DNA of 21,989 nt from Botryllus schlosseri (taxonomy: Eukaryota; Chordata; Ascidiacea; Stolidobranchia; Styelidae): the NCBI GenBank assembly GCA_000444245.1, contig ATSW01002925.1:1-21989 (forward strand), given 5' to 3'. The notes under the pieces are model-generated. The model worked only from the letters and a program-made list of their open reading frames with translations, had not been told where the DNA came from and searched no databases. Below, piece after piece: positions 1 through 12,800 of the stretch. Made by a program: the position numbers and the translations under genes. Every line of letters starts with the position of its first letter. The first letter of the stretch is position 1.

Positions 1-466
1 CTGACGAAGTGCTGTTACGGCCCTGGGTATTGATAACTAATTTACGGATAGATGTGCAACAAGTGACTCACGATTGAATACGCCGAGATGCATACTGCTT
101 AGCCGGCAAAAAGCAGCATAAATGGTAGTCCTATTACTCGCGAGTCGCGACTCAAGCATCCGAATAATTTGATATGTCGGTGTTTATCGAAAGCAAGTGT
201 CGCACTGATTCCAAAAAATACGAATTGAAATCTCGCCAGGGCAATAAAACTACTCCGAAATAGCCAGCAAAGGTTGATTGGTCTGAACAACGGGAGCGCG
301 ACAACACAATGGCCAATGGCGTCAAGCGAATGATCGGAACAATGCCAATTTTCATATTTTGGTGACTATATTGGGTTCCATTCATTGCCTCGGTATTCGT
401 GCGGCCCCGGCCGTACTCTGAAATTCTAAATTTGGCCCTGCCACCGAAAAAGGTTGGGAACCACTG
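1..466. mobile_element. hAT-like transposable element, right-hand terminus
   Basis: Reading the minus strand from 466, the sequence starts CAGTGGTTCCCAACC and continues into a C-rich GTGGCAGGGCC stretch. This resembles the usual terminus of many hAT-type elements in animals. The reverse complement of this terminus is not found elsewhere in 1-466, so the other end probably lies left of the window. The true left limit is therefore unknown, and only about 70 bases (397-466) are supported directly. The overlapping palindromes CTCGCGAG (137-144) and GAGTCGCGACTC (142-153) lie inside the putative element. No transposase reading frame was recognised. Confidence 0.45.
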
Positions 467-709
467 GGTTAGGCTATATGTGGCGAAACGGAAGATATTT
501 GCATTAACAATATAAGGACAAATTAACAACAAATGTGGAAGAACTATGTGTTGACGTTGACATTGTATTAGTCAGTAGGCACAAAATTGGGGGATAACCA
601 GGCTGGACCAGGAGTGTTAACCCATTTTAGTCTACAGGTTGGCAGACCACAGCGACATTAGTGACAAGTAGATCGCACTCGCTATGAGGTAACAGTCAAA
701 AGTCTCCAC
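467..709. other. Intron sequence downstream of the last visible TRIO exon
   Basis: This is the start of the intron that follows the exon ending at 710. The next TRIO exon, expected to encode a segment like KTHQSALQVQQKAEAM, was not found in positions 1-709 on the minus strand. It is presumably beyond the left edge. Nothing else recognisable was seen here. Confidence 0.6.
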
Positions 710-829
710 CTCAATCGCCCGCGTGCACGGAAAGTGTCTCTTTTCGCATTCCTCCGAATCAAACAGATTATTTAATGTCAGTTGCGCGTCTCCTATCAAC
801 TCCTTGCCGTCTTCGATGCAACGCATCAC
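710..829 (-). CDS. TRIO: TRIO exon K: spectrin-repeat segment, divergent
   Basis: Forty codons, phase 0 at both ends. The acceptor is TTTTAATGGCAG and the donor is GAG|GTGGAG, which is a weak site. The peptide starts VMRCIEDGKELIGDAQLTLN, against VLGWIRNGESMLNAGLITAS in human TRIO, and ends RAIE against HAIE. The length of 40 residues is the same, but I count only about 10 identities. Position in the gene, equal length, matching phase and the shared ends support the call. The exon is open on the minus strand without stops. The weak donor makes the 3' edge slightly less certain than the others. Confidence 0.82.
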
Positions 830-3800
830 CTGCCATTAAAATCAAATCGATCAGTTGCACGTCAATACCCTCATATTGTTGTCGTAGATTGTGATATGCT
901 GAAGTATTTCGAATGCAAAGAAATAAACCTACTTTTTTCGCATAATGGATCGAATATATGCAGACTTGTCTGATATTCGTTAAATTTCAATTCCAAATAT
1001 TGAGAATTACTGTTGACCAGACTTGGAAAATTAAAATTTTCAACTTTTCTCTATTAGATTAGAATTATAGCTATGCCGTTTTACCAAATTAAGACTAGAA
1101 TTAGAATTATAGCAACACAGTTTCCACTAAAATAGATTAGAAGTAGACTTGGAAACTAAATTTGCAAAAACTTGGAAATTGAATGAGCACGACAATGACA
1201 AATGTCTGTACAGCAAGCTTAGCCCGTTAGGCACGATACAGTTCTCCTGTAGCATTTCTTATATTATATTAGAATAAGAATAAGAGCGAAGACACTTACA
1301 CAAATTACCTAAGTATTTGATCACCGGGATTTCGATTTAATTAGTCTAATTACACAAGCGTTATCTAGTTGACCAAGTCTGCTGTTGACAAGTATATTTT
1401 CATTGTTTAGGCCTAGTGCTGATATTCAGGATTGTGACCTAACCTTAGTAGGAATGATAATATAGCAGGGTAGAATCATGACGTTTCAGATAAGTGCAAC
1501 GGTTATAGAGATTGTGGGCCATGAAGTTCTCCTTCCACTATCACTGTTCCCTTATGTTGTCTACGCATACAGTTTCCCACAATAAGATTTCCACGATAAA
1601 TTCATAAACATGAATACAACTGCGATTCAAAACACAGAATAGAAAGGGGAGTCTGATTGAAATCAAATTTATGCAACACCAACACCCACATACCAGACCA
1701 ACTTGTCTCAAAACAACTTTTATTTTCTTGGAAGGCAGTGTCTTGTACATATGAATGGCAAAAAGTGAGTTTCATATTCATATTTTTACTGCTTCATAAA
1801 TACGATATTGCCATTCTATGTAAAATGAACGTGTGCTCTATAGAGCAGTTATATGACTACCATCAATTCGACTAACCTGCGACACTTGCTGGCTGAGATG
1901 CTGCAGCAACAACTTTTGCGCCAAAATGATACGATACCGCTCCAGCACGTCTTCCATGCTCTTGTGGGCAGACTGTACAGACTCGCAGAGCTGTTTGAGA
2001 CGCGTGGTCAGGGTGCTGTGTTCATCGTACGGCACATCCAAGTCTGCAACAAATTCCACCAAAAATCATTGATACTGCTTTCAAGGCTCACTAATTGCAG
2101 TAGGCTAACATGCATACTTTTCGTGTGCACCTCGCATAGCAACAAACATCAACGCATATATGTATCGGCGTACCTGAGTTTTCGAATTGCGCCGCCAGCT
2201 CGCCGCCTTTTGCCAGGACCTCCTTGGTTTGGTGTCGCATGGTTTTGGCCTCGCGGTCCAGATGCATGATTCTCTGTTCGATGATGTGAATCTCTTCGTT
2301 GTGCAGGTTGAGATCGGCCAGGCATATCTGCTGGACTTCGGTCGCCCATCCCGCGAGATCGGTGCACATCTGAATAGAGATGGAGATTGAAAGTCTTCCA
2401 CACCGTGTAATTGAAATTTGTACAATCGGTAGTGTAAAGGTTTTGTCAGACGCCATAAGTTAAGCTGTTAGATCACTTGTCTCGCAATCACCAAGCTTGA
2501 ATTCAAACTCCATCACCCTAACCAAGTCACTGGCGAGCAAAATTCATAACAGCGCCAACCCCGAAATAATATATATAAATTACCACAACCCGCAAAATAA
2601 GTCGTACACGCCAAGGTGGTTTAGATACCGCGTTCAACGGAAGATGTCGAGTCAGGAGATTTATGTCAAAATCGGCCCAGGGCCCAGTGCAGTGCCCCTT
2701 TAAACTCAGAGGGTAAATTATGAAGTTCAGACGTTAAATTATAGCAAATTGCAGCAGGAAGGGCATTATACGTAAAAACTTCAGCCCAATTACATTATAG
2801 GGATGATTGATCTGTAATGTAGACTATCACCTTTTTATTGCACTACCCTGTCAAGGCATTCTTGGCTGAGAAACCTTATTGCTACAGGGTCAGAAAATAA
2901 AAGGCTAGTTATCACACGATTGTCATTTACAGTAAGTTAGAACTAGGCCACAAGATACAGAGACATATCAGGACATACAACGACCACTTCTTTCTCGAAA
3001 ATTCGAAACTGCAAATGGGAATCAAGTCGAATCTCGCGTTCCGTGCACAAGTCTTCCAGTATGGTCCTGTCCTCTTCAAGCTGCCGTAGAACGCTTTCGA
3101 CGTGCTGCATAGAGCTGCCCGATTGCGCCGCAGAACTGCTGGGAGTGCTGCTTCTGCCGCTGTAACTGGACTGGGAGCTTTGATCCGCGTTCGAGGATCT
3201 GTCGAGATCAGGTAGTAGTCTAGTAAGCAATACAGCCAGAATTTTTTCAGGGCCCATATCGTTTTGAAACTCTTGAAGGTATAGAACTTCTACACACAGT
3301 CAAAATATCTAGTAAAAAGATAGTGGTACCGTACATAATCACTAGGGCGATATTTTTTTGGACATGTCAAAAAAAGTCGAAATTAGGTCAAAAAAATTGT
3401 TTACCAAGTTAAAACTTTTTTGCAACCTGCACTCCGTCTGTATCGTAGATTTTGAACTGTCGGTGAACTTATCATTTGACATTTTACAGCTTGCAGCCTA
3501 CTTCATAGGCCTACCGTTGTAGATCATAAACATTCAAATGAAACAAATAGGCCGCAACATCCCAACTGAAGCATCTAAGCCACTATTGCCAGAATGAAGC
3601 AACACGGTTTGTCACCAGCAGTGAGCATACGTACAACTTCAGTGTGTCAGCCAACAACTGCTGCTGTTGAACGTTCTTTCTCCATTCTTGGCAAGCTACT
3701 TAGTAAGGACAGACACATTCTACCCGAGAATGTAGGAATCTTTCGTTGTACTACAAAAGTTTTCAATTGTTTCTACCGTAATGCGTAATGCAACAACTGG

Positions 3801-6800
3801 GATTCTTCACACAGCCAGATTTCGTTAAAATAAAGCTTTTCATGTGAAAATTTATCAGTTTTGAGGCAAAAAAGTATTTTCTCAGACCAGACAGTTTTAA
3901 CCATAAATGAAGATAAGTCGTACAATTCTAACATTATGTGGGAAAACACCTAATTCGCATACGTTAGGACAAATTTAGTCAAAATTAAGATTTTTAAGGT
4001 ACAAAATGTCAACATTTTGATGAACCTGAACAGAGATATCTCGCGAAGGGCTACCCCCATCACCAGCAAATTTGGGTGCAACAAAATATTACAAACTGTG
4101 GTTCTGGTCCACAGAATGTGGATTTGACATGAGAAAGAGTGCTCCAACACGGCAAACACGGTACCTCAAAATTGTGATGTCCCTTTTGTTATCTAACGCC
4201 TGTCTTAGGAAGTAATAGGACAGTCCTACATGCTGCTGATATATGATGGATAATATGTGCGACTCTTCTTGGAGAAATCTGGTTTTGAAATTTTAAAATG
4301 CGGTGTTTTTTCAAGTTTGCTGTGAAGTTCTGTAACACAGACTATGGTATACCTAGGCTAAACGAAAATGAGCAACTCACAGATCTGGATGTCGGCTTTT
4401 CAAAAAAACACGAGTGAGTCATTTACGATCAAAATTTCGTACAATTTTTAGGTTCAGGATGAAACGATACAAAAAAATTTTATGATGGAGAAAAACTCCG
4501 TTGAACATATTCGCACTAAAAGAAAATACTAACGATATGCCCGGTAAAATTGAAATTTTGCAATTTTTACATATTTTTTCGGTGAGATGGGCCATGAGAG
4601 GTACCAGGAATTGGAAATTTTTATAGTTCTTCAAATTTGATAAGTGCTAGTACCAAGTGTACCAATTATATCAATTTTGGGCTTGGAAGCCGCAATTTCA
4701 TAACCTTTCATTTTGTCTGCACGTGCATACTACACTTACGCGGAATAAGATATTTGCTGATGAAGGTATTAACCGCAATACAACTGCAATTCAAAACACA
4801 GAATACAAAGCGAATCTAAAGTTTCATTGAGATGACATTTTCATATCACCGCCACTCACATACCAGAGCTACTTTTTTCAAAACAAGTTCACTTCTCTGA
4901 GAGGGCTATTAAACACCAATTTTATATTATTATTATTACTGCCTCATAAATAGAATGCAGTTATATGTAACATTATTGTTTGCTTTATGGAGTAGTTATT
5001 TACTGCTTGCAGTAACACACTCCCTTCAATCTTACCGATTTCAAAATGTGCATGGTTGTCATGGATACTAAAAAGGAAATGCATTCACCCATCACGCACC
5101 AACCGTATAATTTAAAGTACAACAACTAGCAAGTTCATACATCTTAATTATCGAAAGCAAATCTAACCAGTATCAATCATAAATTAGTATCGAATTGACA
5201 GTAAGTATAGCGACCTTACCATGTTTTCCATGACCCTACTGAATGTTTTTCAAATCTGTCTATTTCTATCTTACAAGGTATCAGAATTTTCAACTGTATC
5301 ATTATTGGGGAAGATAGAGGTGTCGTTTTTGGGATTCACCTGTCAACAACCAACGGAAACAATGATAATGGGTGAATAATATACTAATGCCACAGCATAC
5401 TCATAATAAAGACCATGATCCTTTCATTAACATGCTTCATTGATACCAAAAGAAGAAGCCTGTGGCGCAACAAGTGTTTCAAAATATGTTCAACACTGTG
5501 GCACAATACTTTAACCATCTCAGCCATTAATTAGTTTAGATTCGATAAAATGTTAAGGTTTTGTGTAATATCTTTGCAATTACAAAGTGTCGATGTCTCG
5601 AGAATTTCAATGGAATAATTGAAATTTAACATTATTCCTGTAATTTGTAAATCTATCAGCTTCTCTATGTCAATAACCATATATCGATAAACATACAATT
5701 TCACACAGCATAAATTTCGCGTGTTAATTTTAACATGGAGAAATATTTCCTTATCAAGATGGATAAGGGAAGATGATTGATCATCTCGGCTTACCGTCTG
5801 AATTATATACATAAACTTATCATAATTTGATATGTTATATCCATTATGTCTTAATGACAAGGCAGTTAGCAAGGGCACTTTATTAAGCATTTCCTAGCTG
5901 ACACCACTGTTTACAGAGATCGATTTCAAGTATATGGTGTTGAACAGACTATGAAATTTCTTAATGAAAAAGTATCAAGTATGCAGCCTGCTTTAGGCAT
6001 CTGCATATGCATGCCATAGATACACCAGTACATAGAAAATCTGTGTTGAACGCTTCCGAAAATTTTCGTATTTCTTACTTCAAATTCTGTAAGAGATGTT
6101 TTCCCTCTTGCTGCGTCGCGATAAAGTTGTCGACCAATTTGTATCGAACTTTCCGAAATTTATCAACGGACTCTTCAGCTTTTTCAAGAGTCGGCGCCAC
6201 GTCCGTGTCACTCATTTCTTGTTTAACAGATTCCAGCCAAGATAAAAGCTGAAATAGAGTGCAAAATTAAGGAATCTGTGCAGTTATGGAAAACAGCGAA
6301 ATTAAAATAGCAATGTTCTTTCAACTGCAGTAACATAGTGTAGCTAACCAACATACATTCAACTAGTCATTATGAACAAATAGAAAACAGTTGGCCTGTA
6401 ATGGATGTCTTTCTCAAATTTTAAGAAAATCAACCACATGTTTACGAAATTGAGATGTAGATACACATATCAATCACACATATTCCAAGAAAAACCACAA
6501 CGCAAGTATCAATAGGACCAAACACTCTACACACAAATACTCGTCTGAAGAAATTCAGCCCTCCACTAAGCCAACATTAAAAACACTGCTATTAACGAAT
6601 TCAAAAACGAAAAAAAGTCACAATTTAAGGCAATAAATTGTGAACAGGAATCGAAGAATACAAAAGGAAAAGAAAATAAAGTAGCTAAAGCATACTCTGC
6701 TGTCTTTTTCAATTCGATTTTCACCTTAAAATGTGGGCAAACATACCACGAATTCCAAAAGTGTACACAAGATGCGGAATGAAAAGATTCCGTGTAGTAC

Positions 6801-9800
6801 GACATCTTGATATTTACAGAAGGTATACAGGAAGCATATCACAGTAACGGATTTCTTCTTGGATACAGATCAACACAAACATTCACAATATCCAATATGT
6901 GCAGGAATGTGAAATTCCATTTCTGATCTTCTAATCCACATTTGAACAGAATGTGGTTAGAGAACCCATGGTTATTGAAATGTCTACTAAAATGACAACA
7001 ACAACCTTGCAGACAACAAAAATCAAAAGACAAACCTCTTGCACGTGAGTGAAAAATGAAACGGACATATCCAGTAAGGTTCGTCGTTGTTCAACGCGCT
7101 TGACAAAATCGTGTATCCTCTCTTCCAGATGTCTTGCAACCTAGGAGAACATAACCTCTCGAGTAAGGGTTTGCATCAATAACAGCAATGAGGCGTTATT
7201 GCTGCATAATAGTGACTGATTCCTAGACCAGTAGGCCTGCCGTTAATTTGAATGCATTCAAAGCAAAAACATGCGAAATATACATGAGCAATTGAGCAAT
7301 GAGCATGGGAGGTCGATTTGAAAAACTCCATCATGAACATTTCAATACGATTTGGATAACAAGTTTCGCTTAACTGGACTTGGACGTGGAATTTCTTATA
7401 ACAGTAATTTAGAATTTCTATACAATTTAAGAATGTTATCGACTCAATACTGGACGTGGATTTGGCCATGATCATGACTCAATCCATGATTTGGATTGAT
7501 GCTGACATTTGTAGCAGGGTTTGGCTTTTAAAATAGTCTGCTACATAAGCTCGTCTAAGCGATTTCCAGACATTTTCAGGCAGTGGCCACCAGGCTATTC
7601 ACACAGACTTGTGCAGAAACAATATTTTGTAGATCTACAAAAATTAATCAGAAAATCAGGCAGTCATCAGGAGATAGCATCCAAATGTGAATGTTGAGTT
7701 ACACAGGAAGATATTACCTGCTCTGTTGACCGTGTTGAAGAAAATTGGTATTCCTATTTCACAACTTTTACTTGGAGGCAAACAAAAATAGTTATCAAGT
7801 TTTTTGAAATCTTACGGAATTAAAGTAGATTTCATAGTGTTGCTTCATTGACAAGATTTTCATGGATATTTGTTCCTTGGGGTATATCAAAACCCTTAAC
7901 GTTGAAAAAGGTTGAATTAGTTTCATTTATATTTAATACAATACAAAAATTTACAGTTTATTTTGATAATAAGGTTTACAACTAGATTTGATTGGTTTGC
8001 ACAAACCTAAAATTTATAATCATCACGTTTTCCGTGATATTCATGGTTTTCATCAAAGTATTAAAGACAATATCCCACACATCAGAAATGATCGATATAC
8101 TTCATATTAACAACTTGCCAGGCCCGGTGACACGGTGTGGATCAGTTTGATTTTATAAACGTGCCCATACAGGCTTCATCCAAAAATTCTTAAAGGTCAT
8201 CATCAAAATTGTTACCAAACCTGATATATCTCATTCGGATCACAGTCTCCATTACGTGCCAGCTGTTCTGCGGCTTCCAGCAATTTGTCAGCGTTGGTGT
8301 AGGTGTTCTAAAAACAAAATGCAATTGTAGCCTATTTCAATCACAATGAATCCCATTGCAGATTGCGAAACAAATAATATATGCACAGAAAATAAGTGTC
8401 CCTAGGTGTATATAAAACTCATTACATGCCTGCAATTATACAAAACAGGCACCCATTCCTGAAAAAAACAAGGTAGAAATAAAAGTCATGGAGTAACCAT
8501 GTAAAATGAGTGGATGGTGTCAGTCAGGGAGTAGATAATATTGAACAAGGTCTATGAGATAAAATATATCAGAATGGCATCAAGTTTCAATAACTAGCCT
8601 ATTGAAGGCTTACAATCTACATATTGCATGCTTGCTGTTGTCAATTAAAATATTCAACGGAATATTCAAGAGGTTGCACTTGACATTTTATGTTTTATAT
8701 TTACTCAAAACAGAGGTAGCCTATACACCACAGCCATAACACTGGAACATACAGCCCAACGATTGATATGCTGGGTTAGAAACTTGGCTCTTCAATGGAC
8801 TCGATAAACACAGCGGGGATCATCAGTTGCTTAAACTCAGTTAAAAATAGCACAATGTCAAATGTAGCAATGGCAACATTTCCAGGGTGTGTGTAAGCAG
8901 ACGCATGATGTCACAACACCAAAACAAAGCTAATTTCAACAATGCATTTGATTGTCCGTTAGAACAAGATCTATCGCTCATGCTTGAACATATGAACAAT
9001 GAACAGCAATAAATTGGCATTGCGAATTTATGAGTAAGACTTATTATCTTGGTATGAGAAATTCAACAGTATTGGTCTTTTGCACCAATTGATTATTTCA
9101 GTTTTTGATCAGTTTGAACAAACATTTGAATCCAGGACATCCGGTTAACAGGCTCCAACAGAAATATTAGGCTACTATATTTCAAGCACTGTCAAAAAGT
9201 GCCGTCGTACACTAACCCCCAAATTATCCATCACGTCTCTTTCAATCTGTTTCAATTCCTCCATCAAAACGGCCATGATTGGTGGCAACAACTCATTCAA
9301 ATAACAGCAAAAATATACAAGGTTAACGTAAAAGTATAAATAATAACAGATAGAATCTTCTGGAAAGAATATATTGACCATAACTTAACAAAATTCATTT
9401 GATTTTTTTAACATAATATAACCAAAATAAATATGCACAGGCAGGTGATAGATATCTCATACCATACATGGCGAATTTCCATCCCAAACTAGACAAGATG
9501 ATCTGAAATTTTCAGAAATTATACAATATTGCCTACATCCTATACATATACATCATACCAGTTTTCACTTCAAAATATTAGTTATCAGCATGTGGTTAGT
9601 TGTCCAAACAACCAATCAATTCAACAGAATAACCACAACCAGATGTGTGATTCAACCAACTGCAGGAGGACTGCTATCTTGTTATAATTTGTTGGCATTA
9701 AAGGTAGCAGGTCTCACAATCCAGGACCAGGCATTCTTCTCGTAAACATACTACATACAGGATGATTCCTTGTTCAATAGCATTAACAATGACTATTGAC

Positions 9801-12800
9801 TAATACAGTTCAAAAATACTGATAAAGTCTGGTTAGCGATGTGAACTGCCAAGTTATCAATTCTTGGTATTCTCAAACCTCAAATGTTCTTGCACAACTA
9901 TACAAGTCGCAATCTTCAAGTTAAACAAATAGCAGTTAGGGGGGGGGGATAAATTCTAACCGATTGAAGTGCTTAAGAAAACATTTTAAATCCGTCAAGT
10001 CCCTGAAAAATGTCATACATCAACTACTTTGCTATGTACAGAAGGCCTGACTGAAGTAGCTTTTCAACTACCAAAGCCATGATTTGCTACGCTGCCAATA
10101 TAAATACTGAAATCCTCAAGGTGGTCACAAGAGACCAAGTCCAACAACTCAGAGCAATTGCCTAGAGATAATCATGCATATGAAGTGAAGACACAATAGT
10201 ACAACATATACATATAATGTTCCATCTATTATTAACCCGTTGATAGCAATGTATGGCACTATGGGACACAAATAATGTGGAATTTCTTTATGTTTAAGAA
10301 TCATTGGTCATAGTCAAAACAATTACTTTGCCTTGATATATCAATATTTAGGATCCGAATAATCTGATACATCATCATTATAGTAGTATAATGTTGGAAT
10401 GAAGCTGTTTTTTGCAGAGTACAAGCAATAATTCCTTTCCCAAATACTACGTTAACCTAATCTCGCTACAGAATTTAGACTTGTTCTGAATACCTTTCTC
10501 ATTTAGAGTGGCACCAAGTTAAGCCTACTTCAAAGATTGTCAAGGAATGTGATTCGCTCAAACAACATTAAAGTTGTCCAGAGACAACGGTGAACAATAA
10601 CTACAATGTTATCATTATTTATTATCATTCTACCCTAGCATCGTAGGATAAGTCAGAGATTGTATTTTGTATGACAGTTCCACATTATTTGCAAATCACT
10701 TGTCAGCTATTATATATAGCAAACATTTGTGAAGTTCAAAAGCACTGAAGGTCAATACTCGCTAAATAGTTTTTGAAAACTATCAACTAAAATAACTTCT
10801 ACTGCAGAATTTAGAAAATATGGGCTTGATAATTATCAAATATAAGCGTCATACAACACTGAAGTGTTTGGGCATGTGCACGAACATTGAACGTCAAGAC
10901 CCAGGATTACTGAAAAATATCCATTTACCCAAAGCATAGTTGTACAATTTTTCATTGATAAGGCCACATCTTAACCCTGCAATGACATTGAAAACATATT
11001 AAAATCGACTGAGATTGAAATTAGATATTTGCCCTAATTATTTGATATCATTTTGCAAAGTAGTTATCGACTGAAAAGTGCTACAATTCATTGGATTTAT
11101 CATTGAAAAAAAACAAAAAAAGAAGGAAAGCATCCTCCCAACACAAAATCACAAACTCCAAAACTCAAATCCTGCCTGAATACCTCGACACTTTAAAAGC
11201 CTTCTACATTTGTTGCTATAACTCGTCACAAAGGCACCCTCAACCATTCACACAAGAATTCTTGAAACACAAAAGATAATGAGAGACAGACTGAAACTGT
11301 GTTGGCACAGGAGCTGTGATATCTTGAGAAGAAAATATGCAATATTTCATCTGTCAGATTCCATAACAATTGAACACATGAGTTCATAACAAAAGAAATC
11401 GTTGAAGTGAAAACGCCAATGAAACAAAACTAGGAGTACATCATTTTAGTTTAATAAAATACTCACTTCAATGACTTGTGCTGCCGATATTTAAACGAGT
11501 CTTATATTATTCAGCATGGATCAATTTCAAAGGCAACTCTTCTCAAAAATGACTTTTTAACACACGGCCCACTCCACACCCACATAAAATGATATTTTAA
11601 ATCCATTTATCAAAGGTGAACAAGAAACATTATACGCTCAAATCGGAACCCAATCTCAACTAAGCCTCAACATTGTATCCTGTCATCAGGCACATACATA
11701 AATGACTGTTGATTATGAATAACATAAGATGTAAGAAATTATGTTCACAATGGCAATTTCACTCTTCAAGTAGGCCTACATGACTCAAAATCCCACTCAA
11801 TCCGCCAATGAACTATTGAACTTACGAATCATTTCCCAGTTCAAGTCCACTACTACTGCACGAAACTCATCCTTTTGAAATAATGCCATCACGAACAAAA
11901 CTTTTCTATCAAAAATTGATCTGGAACTGATATAATCTGATGAAAGGACGGCATCGACTTTGTTTATCAACGATTCAAAATCACCCGAAAGTATTTGACC
12001 TCCGACTAGTGAGCCTCCGGGCATAGGCACCCAAAGAGTCATTCGCCAGATCACCGCTCTTGAGATAACACTGATAAAACTCATAACACTGCAGCTGCAA
12101 CGATCGAAGTCTGTTATGAAACTATCGGAAGTCCAGAAGATTCGCAGTGAGCATATCGGCAATCATTATGTATCAACGGAATTGGTTTCAGAAAAATTGA
12201 ACTAACACCAGGCGATCTATTTTCTAAACGGAACATGTAAACTACGGATAAGTATTGAGACTATACCAAAAAGGTAAAGAGACACTTGAAACATAGGCTA
12301 TTGTTTTGATACACACTATTTTGTACGTTCTTTTGATACTCGCTTATTTTCCAATGGTTTTCCGTAATCTACGTAGTTCTAGTCATCTAGTGTAACATAT
12401 AGATGCACCCCGGCCCAAACATAGCAGCTGATCCAACATACTCAACACCTACCAGTCATCTTATAACATCCCAAGTACAGCAAAATTCAACACACCCTAT
12501 TCGGATTATAGGATTATGCGGTTTCCTATCAGGCACACGTCTTGCTAATGGCAGACATAAAGAGCTTGATAATAATACGCCACAGCGCTAATTATACAAT
12601 TACGGGATACTGGGAATGTTTATTTACGTAAAACCGCCGGACGCCGCAAATACCCCATTGTTGCTGGCATAATCTTACGAAAGACGGAGACGTCCGCCCG
12701 CTATTTACCCATGCAAGTTCTGATTTCGCAACGAAGCCCGTGACGATATTGATACTGGTCTTGAAATTCTATCGTAAGACACTCGATACCCTTATCAAGT

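Larger units (their letters stand above)
3199..6078 (-). other. Intron between TRIO exons G and H, with transposon debris
   Basis: 2880 nt. The donor CTTAC/GTAAG is at 6078. The intron contains the hAT transposase remnant at 3594-3788 and a copy of repeat family B at about 4697-5010. The stretches 3800-4690 and 5010-6078 are AT-rich. The open frames in them (for example 4419-4634 and 5531-5890, minus strand) lack recognisable domains, and I treat them as noise. Confidence 0.6.

Noticed and set aside
152-532. 126-codon minus-strand open frame
   Set aside because: No domain-like pattern, and it crosses the hAT-like terminus at 466, so it is chance within repeat sequence.
1853-2269. Longest open frame in the window, 138 codons on the plus strand
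   Set aside because: It is antisense to TRIO exons J and I and reads through their intron. The minus-strand spliced reading aligns with a known family and this one does not.
8130-8210. C/D snoRNA-like TGATGATGA followed by CTGA in the intron after exon E
   Set aside because: No terminal complementary stem and no second box pair were visible. Such short motifs are frequent by chance.
9939-9948. Run of ten G in AT-rich intron
   Set aside because: A single homopolymer without neighbouring G-runs does not support a quadruplex or regulatory site; it may be a slippage tract or sequencing artefact.
12403-12591. Open frame starting MHPGPN, like the HPNPGP motif of some LINE endonuclease regions
   Set aside because: The rest of the peptide has no endonuclease or reverse-transcriptase motif, and a stop precedes it. 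Four matching residues are not enough.
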